A DNA stretch of 64,000 nt from Pardosa pseudoannulata (GCA_032207245.1 CM063502.1:118379929-118443928), one strand, 5' to 3'; shown: positions 11,901 to 24,514, numbered from the stretch's first letter. Made by a program: numbers and translations. Notes: generated by a model not told the origin, from the sequence alone.

Positions 11901-12139
11901 AAGAATTGATAAAGTAAATAAATTTAGTAAAACTCCTTCATAAAATATTCTTTTCTTATTGTAGTACTTAAATTAGATGTCGTTTGATAAACTTTTACAA
12001 TGATTTACTCGAATTCTTTTGGAGTATTTCAGTTATTTTAAAAAGCATAATTAGAAGAAATAGGATAATTTACAGTATTTAGAATACAATACATCCAAAA
12101 GAAGTTCGTTGTTCTAAAAATATTTCTGTTATTTATTTA

Positions 12140-12281
12140 AATGCTCCACTTGACAAAATCTAAAACATTCTTGCAAATGTCCCTTTTTATAGAAATATCC
12201 GTAATATGTGTTTTGACAGGTACAGAAAAAATTAAATTGCAATTTTATCTACTTCCTTAATTGTCATATTAAATATTACTG
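12140..12281. repeat. Left flanking direct repeat of the 102-bp array
   Basis: CTTGACAAAATCTAAAAC through GACAGGTACAGAAAAAATTA to CATATTAAATATTAC recurs almost unchanged at 12835-12949, on the other side of the tandem array. Confidence 0.85.
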
Positions 12282-12349
12282 TATAAAAATGTAACATTTA
12301 ATAACTGGACAAAGTTTTATGAAGGAACTTTGCTAAATTTGTTTATTTT

Positions 12350-12850
12350 ATAATTTGTATAAAAATACTTTTAGAGATTCTTGCTATTTTTGTTAATATT
12401 TCTGTGTTTACGAAAATATTTCATTCGACAAAAGAAAACTTAGTTAGATAAAAATACCTTTAGAGATTCTTATTTTTGTTCTTACTATTCTTGTTAATAT
12501 TTCTGTGATTTACGAAACTGTTTCACTCGACAAAATAAAAATTACTTGGATAAAAATACTTTTAGAGATCCTTACTTTTGTTCTTGCTATTCTTGTTAAT
12601 ACTTCTGTGATTTATGAAAATGTTTCACTCGACAAAATAAAAATTACTTGGATAAAAATACTTTTAGAGATTCTTATTTTTGTTCTTGCTATTCTTGTTA
12701 ATACTTCTGTGATTTACGAAAATGTTGCACTCGACAAAATATAAATTACTTAGATAAAAATACTTTTAGAGGTTCTTATTTTTGTTCTTACAATTCTTGT
12801 TAATATTTCTGTGATTTACGAAAATGTTTCTCTTGACAAAATCTAAAACA
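12350..12850. repeat. Tandem array, period 101-103 bp, about 4.5 units
   Basis: GATAAAAATAC starts at 12447, 12548, 12651 and 12753. Each unit contains TTTTTGTTCTTGCTATTCTT and GATTTACGAAAATGTTTC. Because the period is close to 34 codons, an open frame with a repeated 34-residue peptide appears over 12505-12744. It has no independent sign of being coding. Confidence 0.92.
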
Positions 12851-12949
12851 TTCTTGCAAATGCAACTTTTTAAAGAAATGTTCTGACAGGTACAGAAAAA
12901 ATTAAATTACAATTTTATCTACTTCCTTAATTGTCATATTAAATATTAC
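12835..12949. repeat. Right flanking direct repeat of the 102-bp array
   Basis: Matches 12140-12281. The right copy lacks a short internal piece of the left one (around GAAATATCCGTAATATGTG). The array therefore sits between two direct copies of the same flank. Confidence 0.85.
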
Positions 12950-14165
12950 AGCTTATCTCCGCAGAGCAACTGCAACATTTTATTAATATTTTGAATTTTC
13001 TCTCTTCGGGGAACTATAAATCCTCGCATGCTAATACAAAAGACGTAGCGGATTCGAAAGTGAATTCCGAAATCAATAAATAATTATCGCATTATCCGCC
13101 GGAAATCTGAATAGCGAAATATTAATTAAACGCTTTAAAAAAATCTTCCCTATTGTTTCCAGTTGTAAAACTTGTTAGGAGAAGACCATTTTTCTTGAAG
13201 GAAATTTCATTAATCTTTCAAAAAGAAATTTATTCGCTAGCCTAATTGTTTCAATAACGTTTCATTAATTGGATATTTTTAATAAGGCATATTTCTCGCT
13301 GCGAGGAGAATTTCAGCATTTAATGCAATTGAAATTTTAATATGAATATTCAAAATGTTATGGATTCTGTCGAATGAGTAATGTACAGTACATATTTGCA
13401 TTTCAATATTTTTGAAGTTTTATTCTTATATGCACTCTAGAAAAACTATGATGTTGGGAAAAAACAGGTGAAATAAGATTTTGAAATTGTCTTACTCTTA
13501 TTTAATATATATCTCCTTCAATACTCGCTCAGGTTTTCTCTACACTTCGACATTTACACGATACTACATTTCATAATATTGCCACATCAGACTTGAAACC
13601 TTTGACATAATACTTCAGAAGTTATTTCCGTTTTCGGGGGTACAAGTAACAGTATAAACAGATGTTGTTATTGTTAAAGAAAATGTTTTCAATATTTTCT
13701 TGAAAAATTCTTTTAAGAACTATTCAAAAAGTTTGTTTGGAATGAAGCTTATTATTATACATTAAATGAACATTTTCCAAAATAAACGAAAATATTTGGC
13801 CCGAACACTTTTATAGTTTTATTTAAAGAAATATTTTATTTAATACTGTTTTTTTTTAAATTTCATCTATTTAGACGTTAATATTTAAAGGTGAGTGTAA
13901 ATCAACATATTTTTATAACTATTTAAGATCTTTTATTATTCTGATTTCTTTGTTTGTAATTTGCATTTATCAGATTATTTGATATGTAAATTATTCTAGA
14001 TGCAGAAGTTGCTAATGACACCTTAGCAGATGATGGCATGTAGAGTGATGGATTTATCATGGACTAGGTAAAAGTATATTTTCACCATGCCCTACTTAAT
14101 TTGTGCTTATTGTGTTTGAATAGGCGTACTCTCACTACTTTGTCTAAGATCTGTGAATTTCCATG
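12950..14165. other. Unassigned DNA
   Basis: No gene recognised. 12950-13130 is less A+T-rich than its surroundings but carries no open frame of note. Confidence 0.5.
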
Positions 14166-14173
14166 TTTCTTAA

Positions 14174-14671
14174 CCCATTAATGCTTTACGTCCTTTTTTA
14201 GGATCAGCTAAAATTAGCTTGAAGAATTTCTACTTCTTTTTCGTTGATGAGTGTTATTTTACAGAAAGAGTAGGTGACAATCTCTACCAAATTTTCGGAT
14301 ATCTGCTATTATTTTTAATTTTGTCATTTAGATCGACATTTTATGATTTTTCAAGCCTCCTGCGTAACTTTACTTTTCCGACTGATACATCGACTGATAT
14401 GACGAAAACTAGCTTTATCTGTTGTAAAGCTTCACTTTACAGTTGTTTGTTTAAGTGTGATATTTAACAAAACTCTTATCACTTTGTTGTTTTTTGTGTG
14501 TAAATGGCATCGTATAGTGTTTAAAATGTCATTTGTCACTAATAAAGAAGGGCTTCAATATTCATAATTGTTTAAATTTCTTGTATGTTTTACTCTCGTG
14601 TGTCCATAAATACTTAAGTTTTAGATATTCATCAATATATATTTGAGAGAAGAAACTTGGGATTAAATGGG
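14174..14671. mobile_element. TTAA-flanked element with CCCATTAAT ends
   Basis: TTAA (14170-14173) then CCCATTAATG at the left, and ATTAAATGGG then TTAA (14672-14675) at the right, form short imperfect inverted ends with the piggyBac target duplication. The 498-bp interior holds a chance frame at 14219-14467 without a recognisable domain. The ends are short, so this is less certain than the other TTAA elements. Confidence 0.5.
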
Positions 14672-14799
14672 TTAACAGCTTGTAAAATTAATTGGATGTT
14701 TTTGAATAGTTCTTAAAATTTTTCTTCTTTATTCTACTTTTTGTGTGCCTTTAAACTTCAAAGGCATTAAAATACGAATACTTTGCTAAGGAATAGTCA

Positions 14800-15235
14800 T
14801 CCTCATTATTGATAGGACAACTCAGGGTTGGCCAAGGCTTTCTGCTGAACACTTTCATTACATCCTACTTTTCAACCTGGTCTGCCAATTCTTTACTCCT
14901 ATTTCTTTAATATTTGATACAATTGACAACGGAATTTAGGCTTTCTTGTGACGGGGCGTATAAGGCTTTAAAATGAACACTTTCGTCATTGGATATACTT
15001 TGTCCATCCTTATGACATGAGCAGCCCAGTGCATTCTTTTAGTTTTGATGTTTTTATTATATCGTCTTCTCTAAAGGTTATAGGAATTTCCGAGTTCATA
15101 CTTCGTTGCTAAATACCATTTTTACACCACCAGGGTGCTCTTCAAGCCCTTCCTTTCGAAAACTGTGATTTTGTGTTTTCCCTTCTTAGAGATTAAGTTT
15201 CCAGACCATACATTAGTACTGGTCTAATAAGATTT
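14800..15235 (-). pseudogene. LINE reverse-transcriptase C-terminal relic
   Basis: The minus-strand reading starts with LIRPVLMYGLET, equivalent to the R-P-V-L-x-Y-G-x-E-T-W motif downstream of the RT domain in many LINEs. It continues with DDIIKTSKLK and a position equivalent to the usual GHV-R. Frames are broken by stops and indels. The RT catalytic core and endonuclease are not present. It is a long-dead 5'-truncated fragment and the clade cannot be fixed. Confidence 0.6.
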
Positions 15236-15239
15236 TTTT

Positions 15240-15775
15240 AGACAAGCAACTTTGTTTATCAGTATTATCTACTGATAAACAAAAGCAAGCAAGATTTTTG
15301 ATGAAAGCAAGATTTTTCAAAAAGGATCGAAATCCAAAGAAGGCTTTGTTAACCAATGAAATGTCTTTCTGAATTTTACTAAAATGTAATTTTTGCCACA
15401 ACACAAGATCTAATGTAATTAAAACAGGTCATAGTCTAAAATGCATAAGGGCAAAATTTTAGATGACTCAGTGCATCAACCGATGGTGTTTTCCGTACAG
15501 GCATATACTTGATTTTAGAGTGTAAGAAAGGTATTCAATGTAAATTCTGAAATTTATAATTAATATGTAAATCTTAGCATTTAAAATACACGTAAACCCT
15601 AATACACTTAATTCATAACATTTTAAAAATTTGTAACGGCAGGAGTAGGATTATTTTCACTTCTGAATGTTGTTGATTGTATAGATATTATACACTCATA
15701 ATGAGGGTGATACTTTTTCCTGCCTTCTCGACATAAAAATATCTTATTAAAAGACATAGCAGTTTCTTTGTAAAG
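15240..15775. other. Unassigned DNA
   Basis: A minor direct repeat of GCAAGATTTTT occurs near 15287-15318. No gene was seen. Confidence 0.5.
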
Positions 15776-16478
15776 CAAATGGGACTGGGGAGAATCATTA
15801 AACGTCACAAAAGTGCAACCCTTCTGCAAATTGCTGCAGATTTTAATGATGGGCCATCAACAAGTGTCAGCGTGCGAACCATTTAACGAAACATCATCGA
15901 TATGGGCTTTTGGAGCCGAAGACCCTCTCTTGTACCCTTTATGACTGCACGACACAAAACTTTACGTCTTGTCTGGGTTTATTAATACCAACATTGAACT
16001 GTTGATGACTGGAAACACGTGGCCTGGTTTGATGACTTTTGTTTCAAATTGTATAGAGCTGATGGACGTGTAAGGGTATGGAGACAATCTTATAAATACA
16101 TGGACATTGCATGTTAACAGAGGACTGTTGAAGCTGTAAAGTCTCTGTGGTAGTAGGGGAAGCATGCAGAGGGAGTGATATGTACCCCCTGATACGTCTA
16201 GATACGACTCTGACAGGTGACACGCACATAAGCATCCTGTCTGATCACCAGCACCCATTCATGTCCATTGTGCATTTCGATGGACTTGAGGAATTCTAGC
16301 AGAACAATGCGACACTCCACACTTCCAGAATTGCTACAGAGTGAATCCAGGAACACTCTTCTGATTTTAAACACTTCCACTGGCAACCACCATCTCCAGA
16401 CGGGAAAATTATTGAGCATATCTGGAATACCTGTTTATCTGAAATACCTTGCTGTATATATCTCTACCACCTCATACT
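15776..16478 (+). pseudogene. Tc1-type transposase relic 1 (DD34E family)
   Basis: The plus-strand reading gives RIIKRHKSATLLQIAADFND, DMGFWSRRPSLVP and TARHKTLRLVW, the helix-turn-helix part of a Tc1 transposase. DWKHVAWFDDF is the first catalytic Asp region and RADGRVRVWRQ follows. The second catalytic region reads QNNATLHTSRI, where the family has an Asp (QQDNA), so it is changed to Asn. The third region keeps Glu in IIEHIW. Several stops and shifts break the frame, the first within RTI*RNII near 15884. It is inactive. Terminal repeats were not recognised. Confidence 0.85.
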
Positions 16479-16480
16479 GT

Positions 16481-17215
16481 TAGGGATATATGGATAGTGT
16501 ATAATACTTTGTATATATGCACGTGTTTCTGTGTGTGTATGTATTTGCTGTGCACTAAAAAAAGTTGGAACCGTGACGAAGTTTTACATGGGGATTCAGG
16601 GGAGTCTAGGAATTGTTTTAGTTCATTCAAATATCCAGGGTGCGTGGGAATAGAACGATTTTTTAAAAATCAAATTGCGATTGTTGACTCTTTTTAGGCA
16701 CTATAGGTCTATATTTTTCTTTTTCTGTACGTCCTAAAATAGTTACATTCTTTTAGGCAATTTATATTATGTGATAGCATTGAAAATGTGCTTTCAGGTA
16801 AAACATTTTTTTCTTGCTATTTGACAATATTTTACTCATTTCATTTTATCAGCTTTAACTTGATATATTTGAATTCAGTTGCTCCATTATTTTATATCCA
16901 TGCGTAAATCTTATTCCATCGCTAACAGCGGTATTACTTTAAAAAATATTTTATATTTATATCATAGTATTATATTTATTTGTAGTTACAGTTGTTCTCT
17001 TTAAGTGAACTGTCAAAAACAAACCATTTTTTCGTTTGTAAATAACCAAATATAATCCTTTTATTTCTTTAAATTATATTTCTTTAAAGTTAATGATTAA
17101 AATTAAATTTAAATGAATGTGTTCTAAATGAATTACTTTATTTTAGAAATTGTTTATGTTGTTAGTGTAAGATATTCCAAAAACTGGTTTGAATTTTGAA
17201 ATAGATATAACTTTT
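16481..17215. other. Unassigned DNA
   Basis: No gene or repeat end recognised. Confidence 0.5.
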
Positions 17216-17216
17216 T

Positions 17217-17700
17217 TTTGGGCTACTTAATTGCCCAGACCGAATACTGGGCACAAAGAGGGAAGTTAAAGTACATAAAAATGGGCTTTAATTATTTCCA
17301 TGTAAACTCACATTTCTTTTATCAATAGACCTACCTGTCTTCTGAACCTTCATTTGGGAACCTTAATTGCCCAAACCGAATACTGAGCCCAAAGCGGGTA
17401 CTTAAAGTATGAAAAAAAAAGTTTCTTATAAAAAAAATTATTGTTTAGACAGAAAACGGAGACCAAACTTTCTAGTTTAAGTTTATAAAAAGGGCCTTAA
17501 AAGAGTAATTATTTTCAAGTAAGTTCACATTTTTATTAACCACTGGCCCTATATATCTTCTGAACCTTCATTTTTGGACCTTTATTGTCTCAATTGAATG
17601 CTTGGTAAGAGCGAATAAATAATATACATAAAGAAAGGTCCTTAAAAGAGTAATTATTTTTAAGTAAGTTCATATTTCTGTTATCCACTGCATCTACATG
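17217..17700. repeat. Degenerate tandem repeat, about three units
   Basis: TTAATTGCCCARACCGAATA occurs at about 17228 and 17362, and a weaker version near 17582. CTTCTGAACCTTCATTT recurs at 17338 and 17559, and AAAGAGTAATTATTTT at 17500 and 17652. Units are strongly diverged. Confidence 0.7.
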
Positions 17701-19165
17701 TCTTGTTATCATCTCTTTTCTCAGACAGTGGAAGGAAACAAGTATTTTTGAATGAAAAAGAGCTAAAAATGCAGACTTTACTTGTTACTGACAAAGTACG
17801 GACACCTACACTTCAAAGAAAAAAATATTTTTGTCATCTGACCAGTATTAAGTTTCTAAATTTAGAATTCTTGAAGGCGAAAAATATTTATTGACATACC
17901 CACATGAGAGGTGTTTTAAGGAAAAATGCACCTACGTAGTACAGAAGGCTAAGACTCTAGGACAGGGTGTGGGGGGGGGGGTAAAAGATAAGTTCGTATT
18001 TCTAAAAAAGCTATATTTATCGTGAAAACGAAGGTTTTTAAATTTAACGTGAATATTGTATGAGAATTTTCCTTATTTCTGTTATTCTGCTTTTTAATAA
18101 AATGTAAGTTTTATATACCTTATGTGTACATCTAGTAATCAAGTTTTGCCATCTACATAATTTTTTTATTTTAAGCAATTGTAACATAAACAATTGTTTA
18201 TTGGATCTTTGTGAAGAGTGAGTGGGTTACAAGCTGTTTATGTAAATTATTGATTCTGAAGAGTGTTTGTTTTGGTTTAAATCGCTTTAGTCTACTTATG
18301 GTACACGAAATCTAATCATACCGGGACCTACTGCTTAAAGCTGATTCCAAACATCTATGAAAACCCCTACAAGGAGTGGGGTTGGAAACCATAAACTGTG
18401 GTAACGAAGAGCAGAGCACTACCCATTTTGTTGACATTCACATTTTCTAGGGCGGGAACTTTGTAAATACATAAACTGAAGTATAAGAAAATAAGTCGAA
18501 TTAAAAATTTTTGAAATAAGATAATATTTTTAAAATTCAGTGTTTTGAAATTTCTTGAGAATATTTAAAATGTTCTTCATATTTTATTCTTAAATTTTCT
18601 CCTTATTTTGTTTTAAAATTATTTGAAATTACATTTTGAGCAAATTTAGGTATTATTCTCTTGATTCATTGAATAGTTAAGGGATAATAAATATTTTTGT
18701 CTGTACATTAAGTTTTCATGAAAAAAAAAAGATTTTTTTTCAATAATCTTAATAAGACTGAAACTTAAATTGGACTTACAAGTTTATTTAAGTGTACATT
18801 ACTGTAGTGTTTAGTGTAATGTTTGATAAGATTCGTTTAGAAATAAAGGAACATTCCAGAAGAATTTCTTAAAAATTTACAAAAAAGTAAAAAAAAAATA
18901 TTTCATAGGTCCAATTTTAGGGAAAAAGAAATCTTATTCTGTAAATTTTAACTATCCTACTTTCAATGATATCGGTTTCAAGAATATCAATAAAGATATT
19001 TGGTAAAATTTATAAAACTATTGAAAAATGTTAATTGCATTGCAAAAAATTTATTAAAAAGTGAATGATCCGTATATATTTATTAACAATGTGTCTTGTT
19101 CTCTACATATTATTCATAATTACTACTAGATATTAACTTATATTTAGGATTCTTATATTAGGATT
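17701..19165. other. Unassigned DNA with a G homopolymer
   Basis: No gene recognised. A run of 11 consecutive G at 17971-17981 stands out against the A+T-rich background. Confidence 0.5.

Positions 19166-19167
<2 letters not shown>

Positions 19168-19243
<76 letters not shown>
19168..19243. repeat. (TA)n microsatellite
   Basis: An uninterrupted TA tract of about 75 bp. Confidence 0.95.
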
Positions 19244-19244
<1 letters not shown>

Positions 19245-19471
19245 TCCCAAAAGTTAAACAAGAAGATGTAAAAAAATATTGTTTTGATTGACACAAAATT
19301 CGGCAGGAAAGTAGCATATATATTTATGCATAAAACAAAATCAATAATTATATACAGAAATGAAAATAATATTAAATTTTTGTTATCAGATAATGACATA
19401 CAGGAGACTTAAACAGAATTATATATAAAGTGAATATAAGCAGAAATAATAGAAATAAAATGAAAAAGACA

Positions 19472-20425
19472 TTAATAGGTTATGTGATCCCCCCTCATCT
19501 GTATACCAAGTTTACACCTTGTGACTATGCTTTCAATTAGGTGGTTAACCACTTCAGAATTAAGCAATCGTCATTCTTGTTGTAGAGCAGTTTCCAGCTC
19601 AATAAGAGTGACTAGAGGTGGTAAACGTGAATATACAGCACTGCCAAGAGCATCTCAAATATTTTCAATGGGATTAAGGTCGGTCGAATATGTTGGCCAC
19701 GCCATATGTGCCTTACTGCTGCAGGCCAACTGCTGCAGTGTAAAATCTCACAATGGGTTCTAGGACTTTATCTCGATACCGCACAACCGTCACAGAACAT
19801 CATTTAACGATGTGCAGGTCGGTACGGTATCCTGATGAAATCCCTGTCCACACCATATTGCTTCCACCTCGAAATGCGTAATGTTCGATGATGTTTTGGG
19901 GCTGATTTCGTGTTCCTTGTTCACGCCATATACTTATACGCTTGTCATCTGGCTCCAGAGCAAATCTTGACTCATCAGTAAACATGACATTGCCCCACTC
20001 AGAATACAGTCCAATTGATATGTTCCCGGCACCACTTTAATCGTGCCCCTCTTGATTGGGCGGATAGAAAAACACAAACTGTGGGAGAACAGTCCACTCA
20101 TATGTAATCTTCGGCGTACAGTAGTTGCAGATATCGCCATACCAATGGATGCTGTAACCGTAGATGTCACACGTGTCGAGGTCGCTCTGCGATTCCGCTT
20201 GGCTAAAATAGCAATATATTGATCTTTCGAGGGGGTGTAACCCTTGAGCGACCAGCTACGGTCCTTCGGAGGACAACTATCTGTGTGGTTTGGAATTGTT
20301 TCCATAAATGTGAAATTACAGATTGATGAACACCGAAGAAAAGAGAAACATCTGTAGTCGACTATCCTGCTTCAATGCGCCCCACAGCACGCCAGCGCTC
20401 AGAATCTCCATTCGTCTTCTGGAGG
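19472..20425 (-). pseudogene. Tc1-type transposase relic 2 (DD34E family)
   Basis: On the minus strand the N-terminal helix-turn-helix reads GDSERWRAVGRIEAG (20410-20360), then FFGVHQSVISHLWKQFQ. The frame then shifts into AILAKRNRRAT and TTVRRRLHMSGLF. MFTDESRFALEPDDKR holds the first catalytic Asp, and MVWTGISSGYRTDLHIV follows. After VRYRDKVLEPIVRFYTAAVG the expected second-Asp motif (DNARPH) is absent. The reading resumes at AWPTYSTDLNPIENIWDALG, which holds the Glu, and ends near 19472. This is an internally deleted, frameshifted relic of a different lineage from the one at 15776. Confidence 0.88.
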
Positions 20426-20429
20426 TCAT

Positions 20430-22030
20430 AGAAACACGTAGGTCTTGAAAACAAATTGTGCGAAATTTTTAAAAACCTTCTATCGTCACTTACAATCAAC
20501 TTATGTAACCGTTCGTAAAGCTGGGATCTTATAAGACTGATCTTTTTGAATATTTCTTGACATGAAAGCGCGATTGGCTGTTCAATTATTTATTTAAGTA
20601 GATTATGTAATTGCACTTTTCTTTAAATATTCCATATGGTTATATCATTAAGCATTAATAAGAACTACTTTGAATTCAGGTTGGATGAAACCCAAGCTAT
20701 AGATGCTAATAATGCAAATCTTTAAAAATTGAGAATGTGTTTTAAGATAATGTATTTTGAATGGCATTTCACTTTGCATTTTCGTAAAAAGATCAAAGCA
20801 AAATAAAGTTATATTTATTATTGTAGAAATTTTGAATGCTGTGTTTTTAGTATTTCTTTATAAAATTGACCTAAGGTTATAAAATATACTATTTGACAAA
20901 CATAAAAATTTAAATAAGTACATTTACAGCCGTATCTCTACAAAAGATCTATTTATCTTTTGCAAATCCGAAATGGGGTTCGATATCAGATAACTGGACT
21001 ATAATAAGCAGTATTTTGCTTCTAGGTTCGAAATATTTAAATTAAACATGTTTGCAGAGGAAAACTTTAAACATTCAGAATGAATTTTAAGACATTAAAA
21101 TGATATTTTGAACAACATTTCACTTTGAGCTATCATGGAAAGTATCAATACAAAATAACATTATACTTATTGATATAGAAATCTTAAATCCTCTATCTTA
21201 AAATAAAACAAGTCATAAAAATACCTTTTGAGATTTTAAATAAGTACATTTTATGTCTTACGTTTGATATTTATATTCTAAAATGTTTATGGAATCAATA
21301 TTTTTGGAATATTGTCTATTTGTTTCTGTTTGTCTGTTTATTTAGCCATGATTCGAATGAAAAAAAAAATTAAAAATTTTTTTTTGTCGTGTTCGCTTGT
21401 AAAATTATTAGTTGCAAAGACAAAGGCTGAAAATGACAATCAAAACACTGAAATAATGAAGCAAAGTGAGGATTAAACACAATAACTTTTTTTAAATTTC
21501 ATTTTTACCCATTTCCTTGCGATAATGGTATTTTCTCCAGCAACACGTTTTCCTCTTTTTATCAAGTAGTTTGAATAAAGCAGCGTTATAATAAATCACC
21601 TAATATTCCTTTGCAGTGAAGACAATTTCAATTTATTTCATTAAAAAGCATTCCAGGACAGAATAAATTTTTGAACATGAGTATCAACGAGAAAGAGGGG
21701 TAGATTACGTGCTTTAACGTTTTTTTCCCATTCATATGATAGAAATATTTCTAACTACGTAAGATACATTGTGACACTGCTCATTTGTAAGAGACAGATT
21801 TTTATTCGAAATCTTTATACGTTATTTTCTTTTTTTCCAATATATATTGATTCATATGAAAGTTATTACGAAAAGTAAAAATGGCCAATAACATATCGTC
21901 ATCCTTTCTTTATTTAACGTTAGATTATTTTACAATTTTTTTTGGAATCAATGGTAAGTCTTTTCGAATGCTGCACAATTATAACTTTGGCAATAAGACG
22001 ATACATCTCTGGCAATTAGTGAACAAATAT
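20430..22030. other. Unassigned DNA with a faint duplication
   Basis: The stretch 20740-20850 (ATTTCACTTTGCATTTTCG, then CAAAATAAAGTTATATTTAT) is echoed with divergence at 21095-21190, about 335 bp later. No gene was seen. Confidence 0.5.
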
Positions 22031-22036
22031 TTTTTT

Positions 22037-22584
22037 ATTAGAGAGGACTTTCTAAGAAGATTAACTTTAGACCTATTTATTTATTTTCAGTGAAACTTAT
22101 TTTGACTTATAGTTTTAAGGAAAGAAATAAAGATAGTAGATTTTAGAGCATAATTTACACACTAAAGCAACTAAAACAAACGAGACGAAATTTTTCTAAT
22201 GGCTATTTGCTATCAGGTTAAAACAATATTTGATTTCTTCAATGAAATATTCCCCGTTATAACGAAAGGAAAAAATTCTGAATTCGGGCAGAATGCATAA
22301 AAATGAAATTATTAGAGAAGACTTTCTAAGAAGATTAACTTTAGACCTATTTATTTATTTTTAGTGAAATTTATTTTGACTTATAGTTTTAAGGAAAGAA
22401 ATAAAGATATTAAATTTTAGAGCATAATTTACACACTAAAGCAACTAAAACAAACGAGACGAAATTTTTCTAATGGCTATTTGCTATCAGGTTAAAACAA
22501 TATTTGATTTCTTCAATGAAATATTCTCCGTTATAACGAAAGGAAAAAAATTCTGAATTCGGGCAGAATGAATAAAAATGAAAT
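22037..22584. repeat. Tandem duplication, period 274 bp, two units
   Basis: ATTAGAGARGACTTTCTAAG starts at 22037 and 22311. The two units are nearly identical through TTCGGGCAGAATG, so the duplication is recent. Confidence 0.95.
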
Positions 22585-22794
22585 CTAACTGTATTTTTTG
22601 ATGAGAAAGAAAAAATTTCATGCTTCGAATGATATGAATTCTTGTTTTGAGTATGTTCTCATATTGTATCCTAGTTCTTCTCCCTTTCTGTTAGTTGTGT
22701 AGATCGTGATTAAACTGTATAACTTTTTAATGTCCCTCTTTGTGTGACAAATTATGGTTTTTCTAGTTTTTTTCTACTCTGCTATGGTGATTGT

Positions 22795-22850
22795 CAGGGC
22801 CGGACAAAGCCTAAAAACAATTGAGGGGTGTAAACTTACCGAAACAAAAT
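22795..22850 (+). mobile_element. Possible hAT-type end, isolated
   Basis: CAGGGCCGGACAAAGCC resembles the CAGGGCCGG start of hAT elements. No matching right end or 8-bp duplication was found, so it may be a truncated end or chance. Confidence 0.3.
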
Positions 22851-23389
22851 GTAAAAAAATTGAAAAGATATTCCGAATTAGAAAATGTTTTGAAAAAAGT
22901 TCTAAAAACAATAAAATAATCTAATTTTATGTACTATCTACTACTTTAAAGGTGCTATTCTAATAATATATAAATAATCTTGCAACAATCAACGTTCTTT
23001 ATAATGGCGAAAAAATAGAAAATATTCAGTCAGTAAAAATTTAAGTCTTTGTATAAAAAAATTCTGCTAAATAGATTTAAAATCTAACTGCCACCTCCTT
23101 TTTAACAATTATTCATAAGCTAGTTTGAGTAAATATAACCTTATTAACGTATTTTTGACTATGGTCATATTTGGTATCATACTAAGTTTTGTTAAAGCTG
23201 AACATCAATTCGCGAAGTCTATCATTTGTGATCATTAGCTATTTTAGTTGTTGGTTACTATTAGTTATTGTTATATTTCCTTAAAGCAAATAAAAGTTCA
23301 TTCCATAGATGCTCAATTGTGTACTTTTGCACGTACCATTTGAAATGCATCATTTATAGGGGATGTTCAACAGATACTCATCAATTTAC
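22850..23389. other. Unassigned DNA
   Basis: No gene or repeat end recognised. Confidence 0.5.
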
Positions 23390-23514
23390 AGTTACGTCAT
23401 GTAGTACAAGCCAATACCAAACTGTTAGAGGGGACATGGTGAGGTTGCTAAATTGAACAACAAAAAAAAAAAAAACGAAAAAAAAAACCGATTTAAATTT
23501 TTCGATTAAAACGA

Positions 23515-23850
23515 AATGTTTACAAGTGATATAGGCTAAACAACTAATTTTTAATATCTTAGGATTACTGGAACTTATTCGTTTATTTTCTCAGATAGAG
23601 TAAAATATTAATTTCCTGTGCTGCACTACGTTGTCCAAGCATCTCACTTTAACATTTTAATCGAAAGTTAATTACCGAGCGAAATGAACTGCAGTGTTGA
23701 AAAGCAACGATCTCATTCATTGGGATAAGGTGTGCTCTCTTATATAATTACAAGATGGTAGACATTTCACTTTCAATTTCGTTAACATAATTACCTTAAT
23801 AAGCGTTGGTGAAAATTAAAGACTACATTCGGCTCTGTTTAGAATTGTTT
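23515..23850. repeat. Duplicated segment S, left copy
   Basis: AACGATCTCATTCATTGGGA and TGTGCTCTCTTATATAATTA through to the CTGGCAATGGATTTAAT junction recur at 25900-26245 with moderate divergence. The two copies enclose the 252/260-bp tandem array and the Helitron. Confidence 0.85.
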
Positions 23851-24514
23851 ACTGGCAATGGATTTAATTTCAAAACCAATACTATCGTACCTGTCAGTCA
23901 TATCAATCTAAAAACAAAAGGAAACAAGAAAAACAAATATGTATTTATTTTACAATTGTATTAATTTTAGAATCTGTAGATATTATTTTATTCCTTTTTA
24001 AGTGATGTTCAAAGTATATTTATATCTTTAGAGCTATGCAGTGGAGTACAAGTCAGCATCAAACTATATTGAATGACATGGTGTGGTTGTAAATTTAATA
24101 GTACTGGCAATGGATTTAATTTCAAACCAATACTATCGTACATGTCAGTCATATCAGTCTAAAAACAAAAGGAAATGAGTTTATTCAGAAAAACAAAGTG
24201 GTATTTATTTTACAGTTGTATCAATTTTAGAATCTGTAGGTATTATTTTATTCATTTTTAAGTGATGTTCAAAGTATATTTATATCTTTACAGCTATGCA
24301 GTGGAGTACAAGTCAGCATCAAACTATATTGAATGACATGGTGTGGTTGTAAAATTAATAGTACTGGCAATGGATTTAATTTCAAACTAATACTATCGTA
24401 CCTGTCAGTCATATCAATCTAAAAACAAAAGGAAACGAGTTGATTCAGAAAAACAAAGTTGTATTTATTTTACAGTTGTATTAATTTTAGAATCTGTAAG
24501 TATTATTTTATTCA
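23851..24514. repeat. Tandem array, period 252-260 bp, left part
   Basis: ACTGGCAATGGATTTAAT starts at 23851, 24103 and 24363. Each unit includes TACTATCGTACCTGTCAGTC and AAGTGATGTTCAAAGTATAT. The third unit is cut by the Helitron at 24515 and resumes at 25781. Confidence 0.93.

Noticed and set aside
12505..12744. Open frame encoding a 34-residue repeated peptide
   Set aside because: It comes from the 101-103-bp tandem period. Unit lengths vary by one base, no start context or homology supports translation, and an inverted copy lies outside the frame.
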